Notes: generated from the letters alone by a model not told the origin. Positions 1 to 8,661 are shown, counted from the stretch's first letter. The stretch: 37,657 bases of DNA from an uncultured Caryophanales bacterium (GCA_946628045.1 CAMOVZ010000008.1:1-37657); one strand, 5' to 3'. Numbers and translations: made by a program.

Positions 1-327
1 ATCATCAAAACATCTTACTACTTCTACTATTGCATCTACTTCTCTTATATGAGATAAAAATTTATTTCCTAAACCTTCTCCTTGACTAGCCCCTTTAACA
101 AGACCTGCAATATCAGTAAACTCATATGCTGTTGGAATAAATCTATTTGGTTCATACATTTCTTTTAGTTTATCCATTCTTTCATCTGGTACTGTTACTA
201 CTCCTACATTTGGTTCAATAGTCGCAAATGGATAGTTTTCTGCTAATATTTTTTGATTTGTAATTGCATTAAATAAAGTACTTTTACCTACATTAGGAAG
301 TCCTACTATTCCTGCTGTTAAACTCAT
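1..327 (-). CDS. ychF: YchF/OLA1-family P-loop ATPase, 3' part missing
   Basis: Only the first 109 codons lie in the window; the gene runs off the left edge. The protein starts [16 protein letters not shown], with the Walker A (G1) motif GLPNVGKS at residues 9-16, followed by [13 protein letters not shown] and then [20 protein letters not shown], the switch II segment typical of YchF. YchF binds ATP rather than GTP and associates with ribosomes, with roles in translation and stress; that is family knowledge. The start is ATG at 325-327 behind a GA-rich Shine-Dalgarno. It is separated from the upstream abgT gene by a terminator and has its own extended -10 promoter. In many Firmicutes ychF directly follows the DUF951 gene; here a transporter gene sits between them. 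Confidence 0.95.
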   Translation of the reverse strand, partial: MSLTAGIVGLPNVGKSTLFNAITNQKILAENYPFATIEPNVGVVTVPDERMDKLKEMYEPNRFIPTAYEFTDIAGLVKGASQGEGLGNKFLSHIREVDAIVEVVRCFDD

Positions 328-349
328 ATTATCACTTCTTTCGTCTTGT

Positions 350-358
350 ATTATATCA
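350..358 (-). promoter_or_regulatory. Extended -10 promoter for ychF
   Basis: On the minus strand the sequence reads TGATATAAT, an extended -10 (TGn plus TATAAT). It sits 22 bp before the ychF ATG and just after the abgT terminator. The -35 region (about 373-378, TTCTTT) is poor. Confidence 0.6.
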
Positions 359-365
359 TATTAAT

Positions 366-395
366 AAATAAAAAAGAAGAATTTCTTCTTCTTTT
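366..395 (-). terminator. Intrinsic terminator of abgT, overlapping its stop codon
   Basis: A 10-bp stem (372-381 with 386-395) with a 4-nt loop is followed on the minus strand by a T-rich tail. The stem contains only two G-C pairs, so it is weak. The abgT stop codon lies at 394-396, inside the stem. Confidence 0.6.
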
Positions 396-1989
396 ATAGT
401 GTTGGTGTTACACCTGGTCCTATTGGTAATCCTATTAAATACCATCCTATTACTAATAATATCCATGTAGCTGAGATTATTAAGAAATATGGTGTAATCA
501 TTTGTAGAGATTTTCTTAATGTATAAGGTCTTTCTTTTTTTAAATTATATATATTTAAATATCCTATATATATAACGAATGATGCTAATAATGGTGTAAA
601 TCCTTTTGTCATTGAATCTGCTACTCTCATAACTACTTGAGCAAATTGTGGTGATATATTTGATTGCATAAATAATGGTACAGCAACTGGAGAAAATATC
701 ATCCATTTACTTGCTGGTGATGTTAAAAAGAAATTAGATATTGCAATAAGTAATAATGTCACTATTATTAGTGGTATACCTGTTAAATTCATTGTTTTTA
801 ATAATGTTGCAAGCCATGAAGTTATTACTAAACCTATATTACTTTTTCTAAAAATAGCTATAAATTGACTTGCTACAAATATTAGTAAGAACATTGATCC
901 AACTTGAGAAAATTTCTTTCCTGAATTTTCTATTAATTGTTTATGACTAGTTACTGTTTTACTAGCAAATCCATAAGCTACTCCTGAAGTTATGAATATT
1001 ATTGAAACAATAAATGTAAATCCATCTTGGAAATATGAATTATCTCCAAACAATTGATAAACATATGCTTTTTCTTTCATATCTAGAAGCATTCCTGAGA
1101 ATGGTAAATTTGGAATTAAAGCATAGATAAATATCATTATAAAGATCATTGTTACTATTAAAGCAGCTCTTAATCCTCTTTTTTCATATTTATCTTTTTC
1201 TATTATTTGTTGTTCTTGTTCTTCTGTAATTATTGCTTTATATTGTTCAGTTTTTGCAAATTCATCATCTTTTTTATATTTACCAATTTTTGGTGCTATT
1301 ATTTTTTCTATTATAATTGTTCCTACTACTGATAGGATTATTGTTGCAACTATTATAAATATTAAGTTAGATGTTAAAGCTATATGTGTTGCTTCATCTA
1401 CTAAGCTTGCTGCATCTTTTGTATAATTTATTAGTGAAAGTTCTGTTGAACCTACAAATATAGATACTCCATAGCCAAAAGATACTCCGCAGAATGCTGT
1501 AACTATTCCTAGAATTGGATTTCTATTATTTATAAAATATACCAATGCTATTAAAGGAATTAGTATTGCATAACCTATTTCATTTATTAATGATGATATA
1601 GTTGCTAATAATATAACTAAAAATGTTAATACTCCTTTAGGAATTTTACTTAAATATCTTTTTGTTACTGTTTCTATAAGTCCTGATCCCTCAGCTATAG
1701 TTAACCCAATTAATGATATTAAAAGTGTACCTAATGGTGCAAAACTTAAAAAGTTTTTAGAAGCATTACTTATCATAAATTTTAATCCATCAAACGATAG
1801 CATATTTTCTACAGCTACTAATGTTGGTTCTAGTTCATTTGTATTTACATTAACTACATTATATGTTGCCTGCATTTGAAATAGGCTCAATATAACACTT
1901 AGTAATACTGTAAATATTATTAATGCTATAAATGAAGAAACTGGATGGAAATAAAATTTTCTTAATTTTAATTTTCTTTTATTATCCAT
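394..1989 (-). CDS. AbgT-family transporter (p-aminobenzoyl-glutamate / drug efflux type)
   Basis: A 531-residue multi-pass membrane protein with roughly 11-12 hydrophobic segments. Family signatures include the N-terminal ENMLSFDGLKFMISNASKNF followed by FAPLGTLL and IAEGSGL, and near the C-terminus SPASKWMIFSPVAVPLFM. These match AbgT/MtrF proteins, which use an ion gradient either to import p-aminobenzoyl-glutamate or to export sulfonamides; the substrate here cannot be told from sequence. The conserved Asp/Asn positions of the MtrF/YdaH ion-binding site were not verified. The start ATG is 1 nt from the stop of the DUF951 gene, so it is probably the last gene of the parA-parB-mscS-DUF951 operon. 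It interrupts the usual DUF951-ychF adjacency, so it is probably an insertion in this lineage. Confidence 0.88.
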   Translation of the reverse strand: MDNKRKLKLRKFYFHPVSSFIALIIFTVLLSVILSLFQMQATYNVVNVNTNELEPTLVAVENMLSFDGLKFMISNASKNFLSFAPLGTLLISLIGLTIAEGSGLIETVTKRYLSKIPKGVLTFLVILLATISSLINEIGYAILIPLIALVYFINNRNPILGIVTAFCGVSFGYGVSIFVGSTELSLINYTKDAASLVDEATHIALTSNLIFIIVATIILSVVGTIIIEKIIAPKIGKYKKDDEFAKTEQYKAIITEEQEQQIIEKDKYEKRGLRAALIVTMIFIMIFIYALIPNLPFSGMLLDMKEKAYVYQLFGDNSYFQDGFTFIVSIIFITSGVAYGFASKTVTSHKQLIENSGKKFSQVGSMFLLIFVASQFIAIFRKSNIGLVITSWLATLLKTMNLTGIPLIIVTLLLIAISNFFLTSPASKWMIFSPVAVPLFMQSNISPQFAQVVMRVADSMTKGFTPLLASFVIYIGYLNIYNLKKERPYTLRKSLQMITPYFLIISATWILLVIGWYLIGLPIGPGVTPTL

Positions 1990-1990
1990 A

Positions 1991-2179
1991 TTAAATCCTT
2001 TCTATCTTTTTTAATTTTTTATTAAATTCTATTCTAGGAAGTAGTACAGTTCTTCCACAATTGATGCATTTTATTTTAATATCTGCTCCTAATCTTACTA
2101 TTTCCCATTCGTTTGTGCCACAAGGATGTTGTTTTTTCATTATTACAATTGATCCTAAACGATATTCTTTATTTTCCAT
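1991..2179 (-). CDS. DUF951 family small zinc-ribbon-like protein
   Basis: A 62-residue protein containing KKQHPCGTNEWEIVRLGAD and KCINCGRTVLLPRIEF. The CG...CxxC arrangement of cysteines suggests metal binding, although only three Cys are present. It belongs to the DUF951 family, which has no assigned function but is very commonly found between mscS and ychF near oriC in Firmicutes. The start overlaps the last 11 bases of mscS, and GAGGTG inside the end of mscS provides the ribosome-binding site, so the two are translationally linked. Confidence 0.9.
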   Translation of the reverse strand: MENKEYRLGSIVIMKKQHPCGTNEWEIVRLGADIKIKCINCGRTVLLPRIEFNKKLKKIERI

Positions 2180-2984
2180 TATGCACCTCTATCTGAGTAT
2201 ATGGTATTTTTATACCTACTTTATCAAATTCTTTTTTAATTTCTTTTCTTAATATTCTTTCTGTAGCAATATGTTTCATTGGTTTTGTTTCTACAACTAC
2301 TCTATATACTACTGCTGAATCTGATAAATCATGTACTCCCCATACTTCTACTTCTTTTGTAGCAAATTCTAGTTCTTTACTTAATTTTTTACATAGATTA
2401 TTAAAAGTATTATCTATTAATTTTTCATCTGTTTCATAGGCTATTGAGACATCTACTACTGCTAAAGAGTTATTAACACTATAGTTAATTATATTATCCA
2501 TATAGTGATTAGCTATTATTTTAGTAGCTCCCTTGAAATTACGAATTCTTGTAGTTCTAAGTCCTATTGAAACTACTTCACCCATAAATCCATTTATTTC
2601 AATAGTATCTCCTATTTCATATTCTCCTTCTGTAATAATTGTAAAACCGGCAATTAAATCTTTAGCTAAATCTTGGAATGCTAAACCTATTATAGCTGTT
2701 CCTATACCTAATCCTGCTAATATTGATTTTACATTTACTCCATATAAAGAAAGTATGGCTAATATTATTAAAATTATTATTATATATTTAATTATATTAA
2801 GTATTAGTGTACTTATTGTTTTTACTCTTTGTTTTTGTGCTTCTTTTAAAAATTTATTTCTACTTGATGCTTTTTTTATTATTCTTTTAAAAATACTAAA
2901 TATAACTATACCTATTAGTATATATACTATAGATACTATAATTAATTTTAAATCAATTGTATAACCTAATAGATCTATTTTCAT
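2169..2984 (-). CDS. mscS: Small-conductance mechanosensitive channel, MscS family
   Basis: A 271-residue protein with three hydrophobic segments (about residues 8-30, 57-82 and 88-115). The third is the Gly/Ala-rich pore helix GLGIGTAIIGLAFQDLAKDL, characteristic of MscS, followed by the beta domain with YEIGDTIEINGFMGEVVSIGLRTT. The channel opens under membrane tension to release solutes in osmotic downshock. It starts 1 nt after the parB stop codon, so it is cotranscribed with parAB. The position is conserved in many Firmicutes and probably reflects operon history rather than a direct role in segregation. Confidence 0.93.
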   Translation of the reverse strand: MKIDLLGYTIDLKLIIVSIVYILIGIVIFSIFKRIIKKASSRNKFLKEAQKQRVKTISTLILNIIKYIIIILIILAILSLYGVNVKSILAGLGIGTAIIGLAFQDLAKDLIAGFTIITEGEYEIGDTIEINGFMGEVVSIGLRTTRIRNFKGATKIIANHYMDNIINYSVNNSLAVVDVSIAYETDEKLIDNTFNNLCKKLSKELEFATKEVEVWGVHDLSDSAVVYRVVVETKPMKHIATERILRKEIKKEFDKVGIKIPYTQIEVHNGK

Positions 2985-2985
2985 T

Positions 2986-3903
2986 TTATTTTTCTACCTC
3001 TATATTCATATATTCTAATAATCTATTTAAATCATTATTATTTGTGAAACTTATTTCTATTTTGTTTTTCTTTATAACTACTTTTGTTCCTAATTTTTCA
3101 CTTAATTCATTTTGTAAATAAGAATATTCATTGTTTTTTATTGTTTTTTGTTTTTGAGGATTTGCTTTTATTACTTTAGGACTTTGTGTTAATGATTCTA
3201 ATTCTCTTACACTAATTCCTTCTTTTATTATTTTTTCTAAGAATTCTTCTTGTTGTGTTGGATCTTCTAATTTACTTAATACTCTTGCATGACCCATACT
3301 TATATTATTTTTACTAATTTCATTTTGAATACTTTGTGGTAATGATAGTATTCCTATCATATTAGTAATATGGCTTCTACTTTTTCCTAATCTTTTTGCT
3401 AGTTCTTCTTGTGTTAAAGCCAATGTTTCTAATAATTTTTTATATGCTGTTGCTTCTTCAATAGCATTTAGGTTTTCTCTTTGTAGATTTTCTAGTAATG
3501 CTATTTCCATCATTTCTGTGTCATCAAAATCTCTTATAATTGCAGGTATTTCAGTAAGTCCTGCGATACGAGATGCTTTTACACGTCTTTCTCCTGCTAT
3601 TATTTCATAACCTTTTATTGATTTTTTTACTATAATTGGTTGAAATACACCATGTTCTTTTATTGATGATGCTAATTCTTGTAATGCTTCTTCATCAAAT
3701 ACTTTACGTGGTTGATACGGATTAGATCTTAATTCATCTAATTTAATTTTTACTATTTCTTCTTTTGGTGTTTCACTTACTATTTTCTTTTCTACTGCAC
3801 TATAGTCTAGTACTTCATTATTAAATAATTCTTCTAGACCTCTACCTAGTGCTCTTCTTTTTGGAATTCCTGATTCATTAATATTATTTTCCATTTCTTT
3901 CAA
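2986..3903 (-). CDS. parB: Chromosome-partitioning protein ParB (Spo0J)
   Basis: A 305-residue CTP-dependent DNA clamp that loads at parS and spreads. Visible parts are a basic N-terminal RRALGRGLEELF, the ParA-stimulating segment; the CTP-binding box with GERR at 104-107; the ENLQREN box; a helix-turn-helix with GKSRSH (173-178) and SMGHAR (202-207); and a C-terminal dimerisation domain (LGTKVVIKK...IEISF). R176 and G204 match the positions that published ParB/Noc work found to specify parS. The start is TTG (3901-3903), 5 nt after AAGGA; an internal ATG at 3892-3894 would give a product three residues shorter and cannot be excluded. It overlaps parA by 20 bp. Likely targets are the four parS sites between gyrA and the SRP RNA gene. 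Confidence 0.96.
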   Translation of the reverse strand: MKEMENNINESGIPKRRALGRGLEELFNNEVLDYSAVEKKIVSETPKEEIVKIKLDELRSNPYQPRKVFDEEALQELASSIKEHGVFQPIIVKKSIKGYEIIAGERRVKASRIAGLTEIPAIIRDFDDTEMMEIALLENLQRENLNAIEEATAYKKLLETLALTQEELAKRLGKSRSHITNMIGILSLPQSIQNEISKNNISMGHARVLSKLEDPTQQEEFLEKIIKEGISVRELESLTQSPKVIKANPQKQKTIKNNEYSYLQNELSEKLGTKVVIKKNKIEISFTNNNDLNRLLEYMNIEVEK

Positions 3904-4669
3904 TCACTTCCTTTGCTAGATTGATATATGCTTCTGATCCTCTACTTTTTGGATCATATACTATTATTGGTTCTCCATGAGATGGAGCTTCTGTTAATCT
4001 TACTAATCTTGGGATTATTGTGTTATATACTTTTTCTTTAAAGAATTTTCTTATATCTTCAACAACTTCAAATCCTAGATTTGTACGTGAATCTAACATT
4101 GTTAGAAGTACTCCTTCTATATCTAATGTAGGATTTAAATTTTTTTGTGCTAACATTATTGTTTTTAATAATTGAGTAATTCCTTCTAGTGCAAAGAATT
4201 CACATTGTACTGGAATTATTACTGAATTAGATGCAGATAATGCATTTGTTGTTATTACTCCTAATGATGGAGGACAATCTATGATTATATAATCAAAACT
4301 ATCTTTTATATCTGTTAATTTTATTTTTAATTGTTCTCCTTTATTAAATCCAACTTCATTTCTACTTTTTTCTGTTAGTTCTAAATCTAATCCTGCTAAA
4401 TTGATTGTTGCTGGTAAAACGTATAAATTTTTATATTTAGTTTTAACAGTTGCTTCTGTTATATTACATTCTCCTATTAAAACATCATATATACTTCTTT
4501 CTATTTCACCTTTATTAATTCCTACACCAGTAGTTGTATTTCCTTGAGGATCTAAGTCTATTAATAATACTCTTTTTCCTAATACTGCTAATGATGCAGA
4601 AAGATTAATACTAGTGGTAGTTTTTCCTACTCCACCTTTTTGATTTACTAATGATATAATCTTTCCCAT
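3884..4669 (-). CDS. parA: Chromosome-partitioning ATPase ParA (Soj)
   Basis: A 261-residue Walker-type ATPase. The deviant Walker A motif KGGVGKTT occupies residues 11-18, preceded by ISLVNQ and followed by DLDPQGNTTTG (A' motif); DYIIIDCPPSLG is the Walker B region. ParA binds DNA non-specifically as an ATP dimer, is discharged by ParB, and in Bacillus also controls DnaA. The short N-terminus without a helix-turn-helix makes this the small chromosomal Soj type that cannot autoregulate by specific DNA binding. It is the first gene of the parA-parB-mscS-DUF951-abgT run, and the noc terminator precedes it. Confidence 0.96.
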   Translation of the reverse strand: MGKIISLVNQKGGVGKTTTSINLSASLAVLGKRVLLIDLDPQGNTTTGVGINKGEIERSIYDVLIGECNITEATVKTKYKNLYVLPATINLAGLDLELTEKSRNEVGFNKGEQLKIKLTDIKDSFDYIIIDCPPSLGVITTNALSASNSVIIPVQCEFFALEGITQLLKTIMLAQKNLNPTLDIEGVLLTMLDSRTNLGFEVVEDIRKFFKEKVYNTIIPRLVRLTEAPSHGEPIIVYDPKSRGSEAYINLAKEVIERNGK

Positions 4670-4698
4670 CTAATCACCCATTTTCATATTACTTATTT

Positions 4699-4707
4699 AT
4701 TGTATCA
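4699..4707 (-). promoter_or_regulatory. Extended -10 promoter for the parAB operon
   Basis: Minus strand TGATACAAT, an extended -10 with TACAAT, about 30 bp before the parA ATG and downstream of the noc terminator. The -35 region (TTTAAA, about 4722-4727) is poor. Confidence 0.5.
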
Positions 4708-4737
4708 AATATTGGTTATTTTTTAAATGTTTTTGAT

Positions 4738-4768
4738 AAAAAAAGTAGATTTTTTATTCATCTACTTT
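4738..4768 (-). terminator. Intrinsic terminator of noc, spanning its stop codon
   Basis: A 9-bp stem AAAGTAGAT/ATCTACTTT (4760-4768 with 4742-4750) with a 9-nt loop and a T-run on the minus strand. The noc stop codon (4754-4756) lies in the loop, so the last codons of noc form the 5' arm. Confidence 0.8.
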
Positions 4769-6061
4769 GTTTTCTTTATCTATCTTTATTATCATTTGAT
4801 ATGATTTATCAAAATTCATTTCATTCATATCAAGTTTTATACCTTTTTCTTTAAGTTTTTCTATTGTTTTCTTTAATTCTTCTACTGCTTCTTCTATTGT
4901 ATATGTTTCTTTTTCTTCTTCTTTAGGAATTGGATTTGATATAGTTGGATTTATTTCTAAAGATGTGAATTGTTCTGGCATTTTAAAATAGTCAGATACT
5001 GTTTCTTCTTCATCATCTATATCATCACCTTTTACTATTTTTTCAGCTGGTGTTATGTATTCATCTTTTGGTTTAGAAAACATAGGATTTCCTAAATTTA
5101 ATAATTTATCTAATGAAGTAGTTCCATTTTGATCATTATTAATATCTTCTGTATTGTTTTTTATTTCATTAACATCTACTGAAATTGGTGATGGTGGTAA
5201 CGGTTCATCTTTTTCTTCTTCTTCATCTTCTTTACCTATTTCACCATAATTGATAAATTTATTTGTTGAAGGCATTTCATTATCTCCTTCAGGCGGAGCT
5301 ATTACTATTTTTCCGTAATTTGATTCATCTTCTGGTAATGTAGCTGTTGGTGTTAATGGATTTATATTAATAAATGTATTTGTTGATGCTATTTCTTCTT
5401 GTGGAGCTTTTACTTTTTCTTCTGGTTGTTCACTAGTATCATCATCATCTTTTGGATACATTTTCTTAATTTCTTCTTCTAATACTCTAACACTCATTTT
5501 TTCTGCGATAACTTTCTTTAACATTTCTTTTTGTTTTTTAGCATCTGGTATATTTATTAAAGCACGTGCATGACGCTCTGAAATTTCTTCCTTTAATAAA
5601 GCTTGTTGAACATCTTCTGATAATGATAAAAGTCTTATTTTATTAGCTACTGCTGATTGACTTTTACCCATTGTTTTAGCAAGTTCTTCTTGAGTCATTT
5701 GGTCTAATTCAAGAATTTTTTGATATGTTCTTGCTTCTTCTATTGGGTTTAAATTTTTTCTTTGTAAATTTTCAAGTAAAGCTACTTTAGATGATTCTTT
5801 ATCATCTAAGTCTCTTATAATTGCAGGAATTTTAGTAAGTCCAGCTAAAGCACTAGCTTTGTATCTTCTTTCACCGGCAATTATTTCATATTTTCCATTA
5901 ACATTTCTAACAATAATTGGTTGAATCACACCGTGTTCTTTTATTGATACAGCTAGTTCTTTTAATGCTTTTTCATCAAATACTTCACGGGGTTGAAATC
6001 TGTTTGGAATAATATCATCTAAATAAATTTGTACAACTTCATCTTTGTCGTCTGGATACAT
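4754..6061 (-). CDS. noc: Nucleoid occlusion protein Noc (ParB paralogue), without membrane helix and with a long acidic linker
   Basis: A 435-residue ParB-family CTP clamp in the position of Bacillus noc, next to rsmG. Domains: N-terminal CTP-binding domain (about 8-115, GERR at 63-66), helix-turn-helix domain (about 120-200), Asp/Glu/Pro-rich linker (about 203-385) and a C-terminal helix plus strand (388-428) resembling the Noc dimerisation domain. Q135, K141 and R163 match three of the four residues reported to switch ParB to Noc DNA specificity; the fourth, usually Asn, is S146. Known Noc proteins are about 280 residues and begin with an amphipathic membrane-targeting helix. Here the CTP domain starts within 10 residues, and an in-frame TAG at 6077-6079 rules out a longer N-terminus. 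Noc blocks septation over the chromosome when loaded at NBS sites; four such sites or near matches lie at 21,561-22,065. It has its own promoter and terminator. Confidence 0.9.
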   Translation of the reverse strand: MYPDDKDEVVQIYLDDIIPNRFQPREVFDEKALKELAVSIKEHGVIQPIIVRNVNGKYEIIAGERRYKASALAGLTKIPAIIRDLDDKESSKVALLENLQRKNLNPIEEARTYQKILELDQMTQEELAKTMGKSQSAVANKIRLLSLSEDVQQALLKEEISERHARALINIPDAKKQKEMLKKVIAEKMSVRVLEEEIKKMYPKDDDDTSEQPEEKVKAPQEEIASTNTFININPLTPTATLPEDESNYGKIVIAPPEGDNEMPSTNKFINYGEIGKEDEEEEKDEPLPPSPISVDVNEIKNNTEDINNDQNGTTSLDKLLNLGNPMFSKPKDEYITPAEKIVKGDDIDDEEETVSDYFKMPEQFTSLEINPTISNPIPKEEEKETYTIEEAVEELKKTIEKLKEKGIKLDMNEMNFDKSYQMIIKIDKENKVDE

Positions 6062-6104
6062 AAAATTTCCCTCTTCCTATTCTTCTTATTAACCCTATAT
6101 TAGC

Positions 6105-6133
6105 ATTATACACGAAAAATAAGTTTCTTTCAA
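6105..6133 (-). promoter_or_regulatory. Sigma-A-type promoter for noc
   Basis: Minus strand TTGAAA (6128-6133), 17-bp spacer, TATAAT (6105-6110). This is a near-consensus promoter placed between the rsmG terminator and the noc start. Confidence 0.8.
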
Positions 6134-6163
6134 CTAAAAAAATATGTATTTCTACATATTTTT
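6134..6163 (-). terminator. Intrinsic terminator of rsmG, spanning its stop codon
   Basis: An 11-bp stem (6153-6163 with 6138-6148) closed by a GAAA tetraloop, followed by a T-run on the minus strand. The rsmG stop (6152-6154) is inside the hairpin. Confidence 0.8.
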
Positions 6164-6787
6164 AATTACTACTAAACTTCTGTCTGATTCTTCTATTGGA
6201 AGGCGAAATTTATTTATTTTTATTATTTTATATTTTTTTGAAAGTTTATTTTTAATAGAATCTGTTAATTCATTATCTATGTTACCTTTCATAGCAATGA
6301 ATACTCCATCTTTATCCACTAGATGCATAGTAAAAGTAACTAATTTCTCGATGTTTGCTACTGCTCTACTTGTTACTACATCAAACTTTTCTTTATAATC
6401 TTCTCCTCTAGTATGTATTGCTTTTATATCTGTTAATTCTAATTCTTTAATAATTTCATTTAAATAATTTACTCTTTTTAATAGTGAATCTATTAAAGTT
6501 ACTTTAAGATTAGGATACATTATTTTTAATACTATACCTGGAAAACCTGCACCTGTTCCTACATCGCATAATGTATTTACTTTAGATAGATCTATTTCTT
6601 TAGTAATAGTTAGACTATCATAAAAGTGTTTTAAATAAACATCTTTTTCTTCTGTGATTCTTGTTAAATTAATCTTTTCATTCCAATTAATTAATAAATG
6701 ATAGAACTTATCTAATTTTATTAATTGATCTTCTGTCGGATATATATTTAATTCTTCTAAATACTTTATGAACTCTTCTTTATTCAT
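6152..6787 (-). CDS. rsmG: 16S rRNA (guanine-527-N7) methyltransferase RsmG
   Basis: An S-adenosylmethionine-dependent methyltransferase acting on G527 of 16S rRNA (E. coli numbering). The fold is shown by the family segments NWNEKINLTRITE and KHFYDSLT, the SAM-binding loop CDVGTGAGFPG and the later RGED and SRAVANIEKL. I place the start at the ATG at 6785-6787 (MNKEEF), 10 nt behind a clear AAGGAG. The upstream ATG at 6794-6796 would be only 1 nt from that site. The start overlaps the end of mnmG, so it is translationally coupled as the last gene of mnmE-mnmG-rsmG. The product is about 211 residues, slightly short of the Bacillus protein. Confidence 0.95.
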   Translation of the reverse strand: MNKEEFIKYLEELNIYPTEDQLIKLDKFYHLLINWNEKINLTRITEEKDVYLKHFYDSLTITKEIDLSKVNTLCDVGTGAGFPGIVLKIMYPNLKVTLIDSLLKRVNYLNEIIKELELTDIKAIHTRGEDYKEKFDVVTSRAVANIEKLVTFTMHLVDKDGVFIAMKGNIDNELTDSIKNKLSKKYKIIKINKFRLPIEESDRSLVVIKNM

Positions 6788-8648
6788 TTTTAGCATACTC
6801 CTTCTTTAAATATACTGAAAGTATTGAAATATCTGATGGATTAACTCCTGAAATACGTATTGCTTGAGCTATAGTATTTGGTCTTACTTCTTTTAGTTTT
6901 TGTCTTGCTTCACTAGCAATATTTTTTACTTTATCATAATCAATATCTTTTGGTATTTGTTTTTCTTCTAGTTTTAGCATTTTTTCTGCTTCTTTATAAG
7001 CTTTAGCAATATATCCTTCATATTTTAGATTAATTGATACTTGTTCTTTTATTTCATCACTATATGGAATTTCTACCATTTTTTCTAAGAATTCTGTAGT
7101 TATTTCCGGTCTACGTAATAAGTTTTCTAAAGACATAGTAGCATTAGGTACTTGAATATTATTTTCTTCAAATACTTTTCTAATCTCATTTGTTATCTTT
7201 AATTTATTATAAGCTAGATAATCTAAGCATTCTTTAATTAGTTTTCTTTTATTATCTAGTTTTTGTTTTTGTGCATCATTTATTAATCCTACTTCATATC
7301 CATAATCTCTTAATCTTAAGTCTGCATTATCACTACGTAGTAATAAACGGAATTCTGCACGAGATGTTAGTAATCTATAAGGATCTCTTATTCCTTTTGT
7401 TATAAGATCATCTATTAAAACACCAATATATGCTTCATTTCTTTTTAATACTAATGGATCTTTTCCTTCTAGTTTTAAACTTGCATTAATTCCAGCCATT
7501 AATCCTTGGCAAGCTGCTTCTTCATAACCACTTGTTCCATTGATTTGACCTGCTGTGAATAAATTTTCTAATACTTTTGTTTCTAGAGAAGCTTTTAATT
7601 GTGTAGGATAAATTGCATCATATTCTATAGCATAACCATATTTTAATATCTTTGCGTTTTCAAATCCTGGTAAGCTATGTACCATTTTTTCTTGTATTTC
7701 AGGTGGCATAGATGTTGAGAAACCTTGTAGATACATATCATCGTAATATCTACTTTCTGGTTCTATAAATAATTGATGACGTTCTTTATCACTAAAACGT
7801 ACTACTTTATCTTCTATAGATGGACAATATCTTGGACCAATTCCTTCTATATCATCTAATGCCCCATACATTGAAGATTTATTAAGGTTTTCTCTTATTA
7901 TTCTATGTGTTTCTTCTGTTGTATAAGTCAAGTGGCATGGTATTTGGTCTTCTATTTTATATTGTGGTTCTAAATCAAATGAAAAAGTTAGATATTTATC
8001 ATCACCTGGTTCTACCTTAGTTTTAGAAAAATCTATTGTTTTTCTATCTATTCTTTGTGGAGTACCAGTTTTTAATCTTTTAATAGTAAATCCATAATCT
8101 CTTAGCTTATCACTTAAATGTAGTGATGGTTTCTCTCCATGTGGACCTTGTCTAGTTCTTGTATTTCCTACTAGGATGTCTGCTTTTAAATATGTTCCTG
8201 TTGTTAATATTACTATTTTTGATTCTATTTTTTCTCCATTTTCTAGGATTATTCCTTTAACAGTATTATTTTCTACTATTAAATCTTCTACCATAGCTTC
8301 TTTAATAGTTAGATTTTCTAAAGAGTTTAATGTTTTCAACATTTCTTTAGGATAAGCTATTTTATCTCCTTGAGCTCTTAGAGATTGAACCGCTGGTCCT
8401 TTAGCACTATTTAACATTTTTATTTGAAGGTGTGTTTTATCGGCAACTTTTCCCATAATTCCACCTAAAGCATCTATTTCACGGACAACAATACCTTTAG
8501 CACTTCCTCCTATATGGGGATTACATGGCATATCTGCGATATTTTTTATATTTCCTGTTACTAGTAGAGTTTTATGTCCTTTTGTAGCACTAGCATAAGC
8601 TGCTTCACATCCAGCATGACCTCCACCTACTACTATAATTTCTACCAT
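6780..8648 (-). CDS. mnmG: tRNA uridine-34 5-carboxymethylaminomethyl modification enzyme MnmG (GidA)
   Basis: A 622-residue FAD-dependent enzyme. The dinucleotide-binding motif VVGGGHAGCEAA is at the N-terminus, followed by PCNPHIGGSAKG and RTRQGPHGEKPSLHLSD, both MnmG signatures. The C-terminal helical domain, which binds MnmE, ends in AQAIRISGVNPSDIS. With MnmE it installs cmnm5 at the wobble uridine of certain tRNAs using methylene-tetrahydrofolate. Length is normal for the family. The ATG is 13 nt downstream of mnmE in the same operon. Confidence 0.97.
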   Translation of the reverse strand: MVEIIVVGGGHAGCEAAYASATKGHKTLLVTGNIKNIADMPCNPHIGGSAKGIVVREIDALGGIMGKVADKTHLQIKMLNSAKGPAVQSLRAQGDKIAYPKEMLKTLNSLENLTIKEAMVEDLIVENNTVKGIILENGEKIESKIVILTTGTYLKADILVGNTRTRQGPHGEKPSLHLSDKLRDYGFTIKRLKTGTPQRIDRKTIDFSKTKVEPGDDKYLTFSFDLEPQYKIEDQIPCHLTYTTEETHRIIRENLNKSSMYGALDDIEGIGPRYCPSIEDKVVRFSDKERHQLFIEPESRYYDDMYLQGFSTSMPPEIQEKMVHSLPGFENAKILKYGYAIEYDAIYPTQLKASLETKVLENLFTAGQINGTSGYEEAACQGLMAGINASLKLEGKDPLVLKRNEAYIGVLIDDLITKGIRDPYRLLTSRAEFRLLLRSDNADLRLRDYGYEVGLINDAQKQKLDNKRKLIKECLDYLAYNKLKITNEIRKVFEENNIQVPNATMSLENLLRRPEITTEFLEKMVEIPYSDEIKEQVSINLKYEGYIAKAYKEAEKMLKLEEKQIPKDIDYDKVKNIASEARQKLKEVRPNTIAQAIRISGVNPSDISILSVYLKKEYAKNE

Positions 8649-8661
8649 TTTCTCACCTTCT

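Noticed and set aside
2533..2964. 143-codon plus-strand frame opposite mscS
   Set aside because: Antisense shadow of a well-supported gene, without family signatures.
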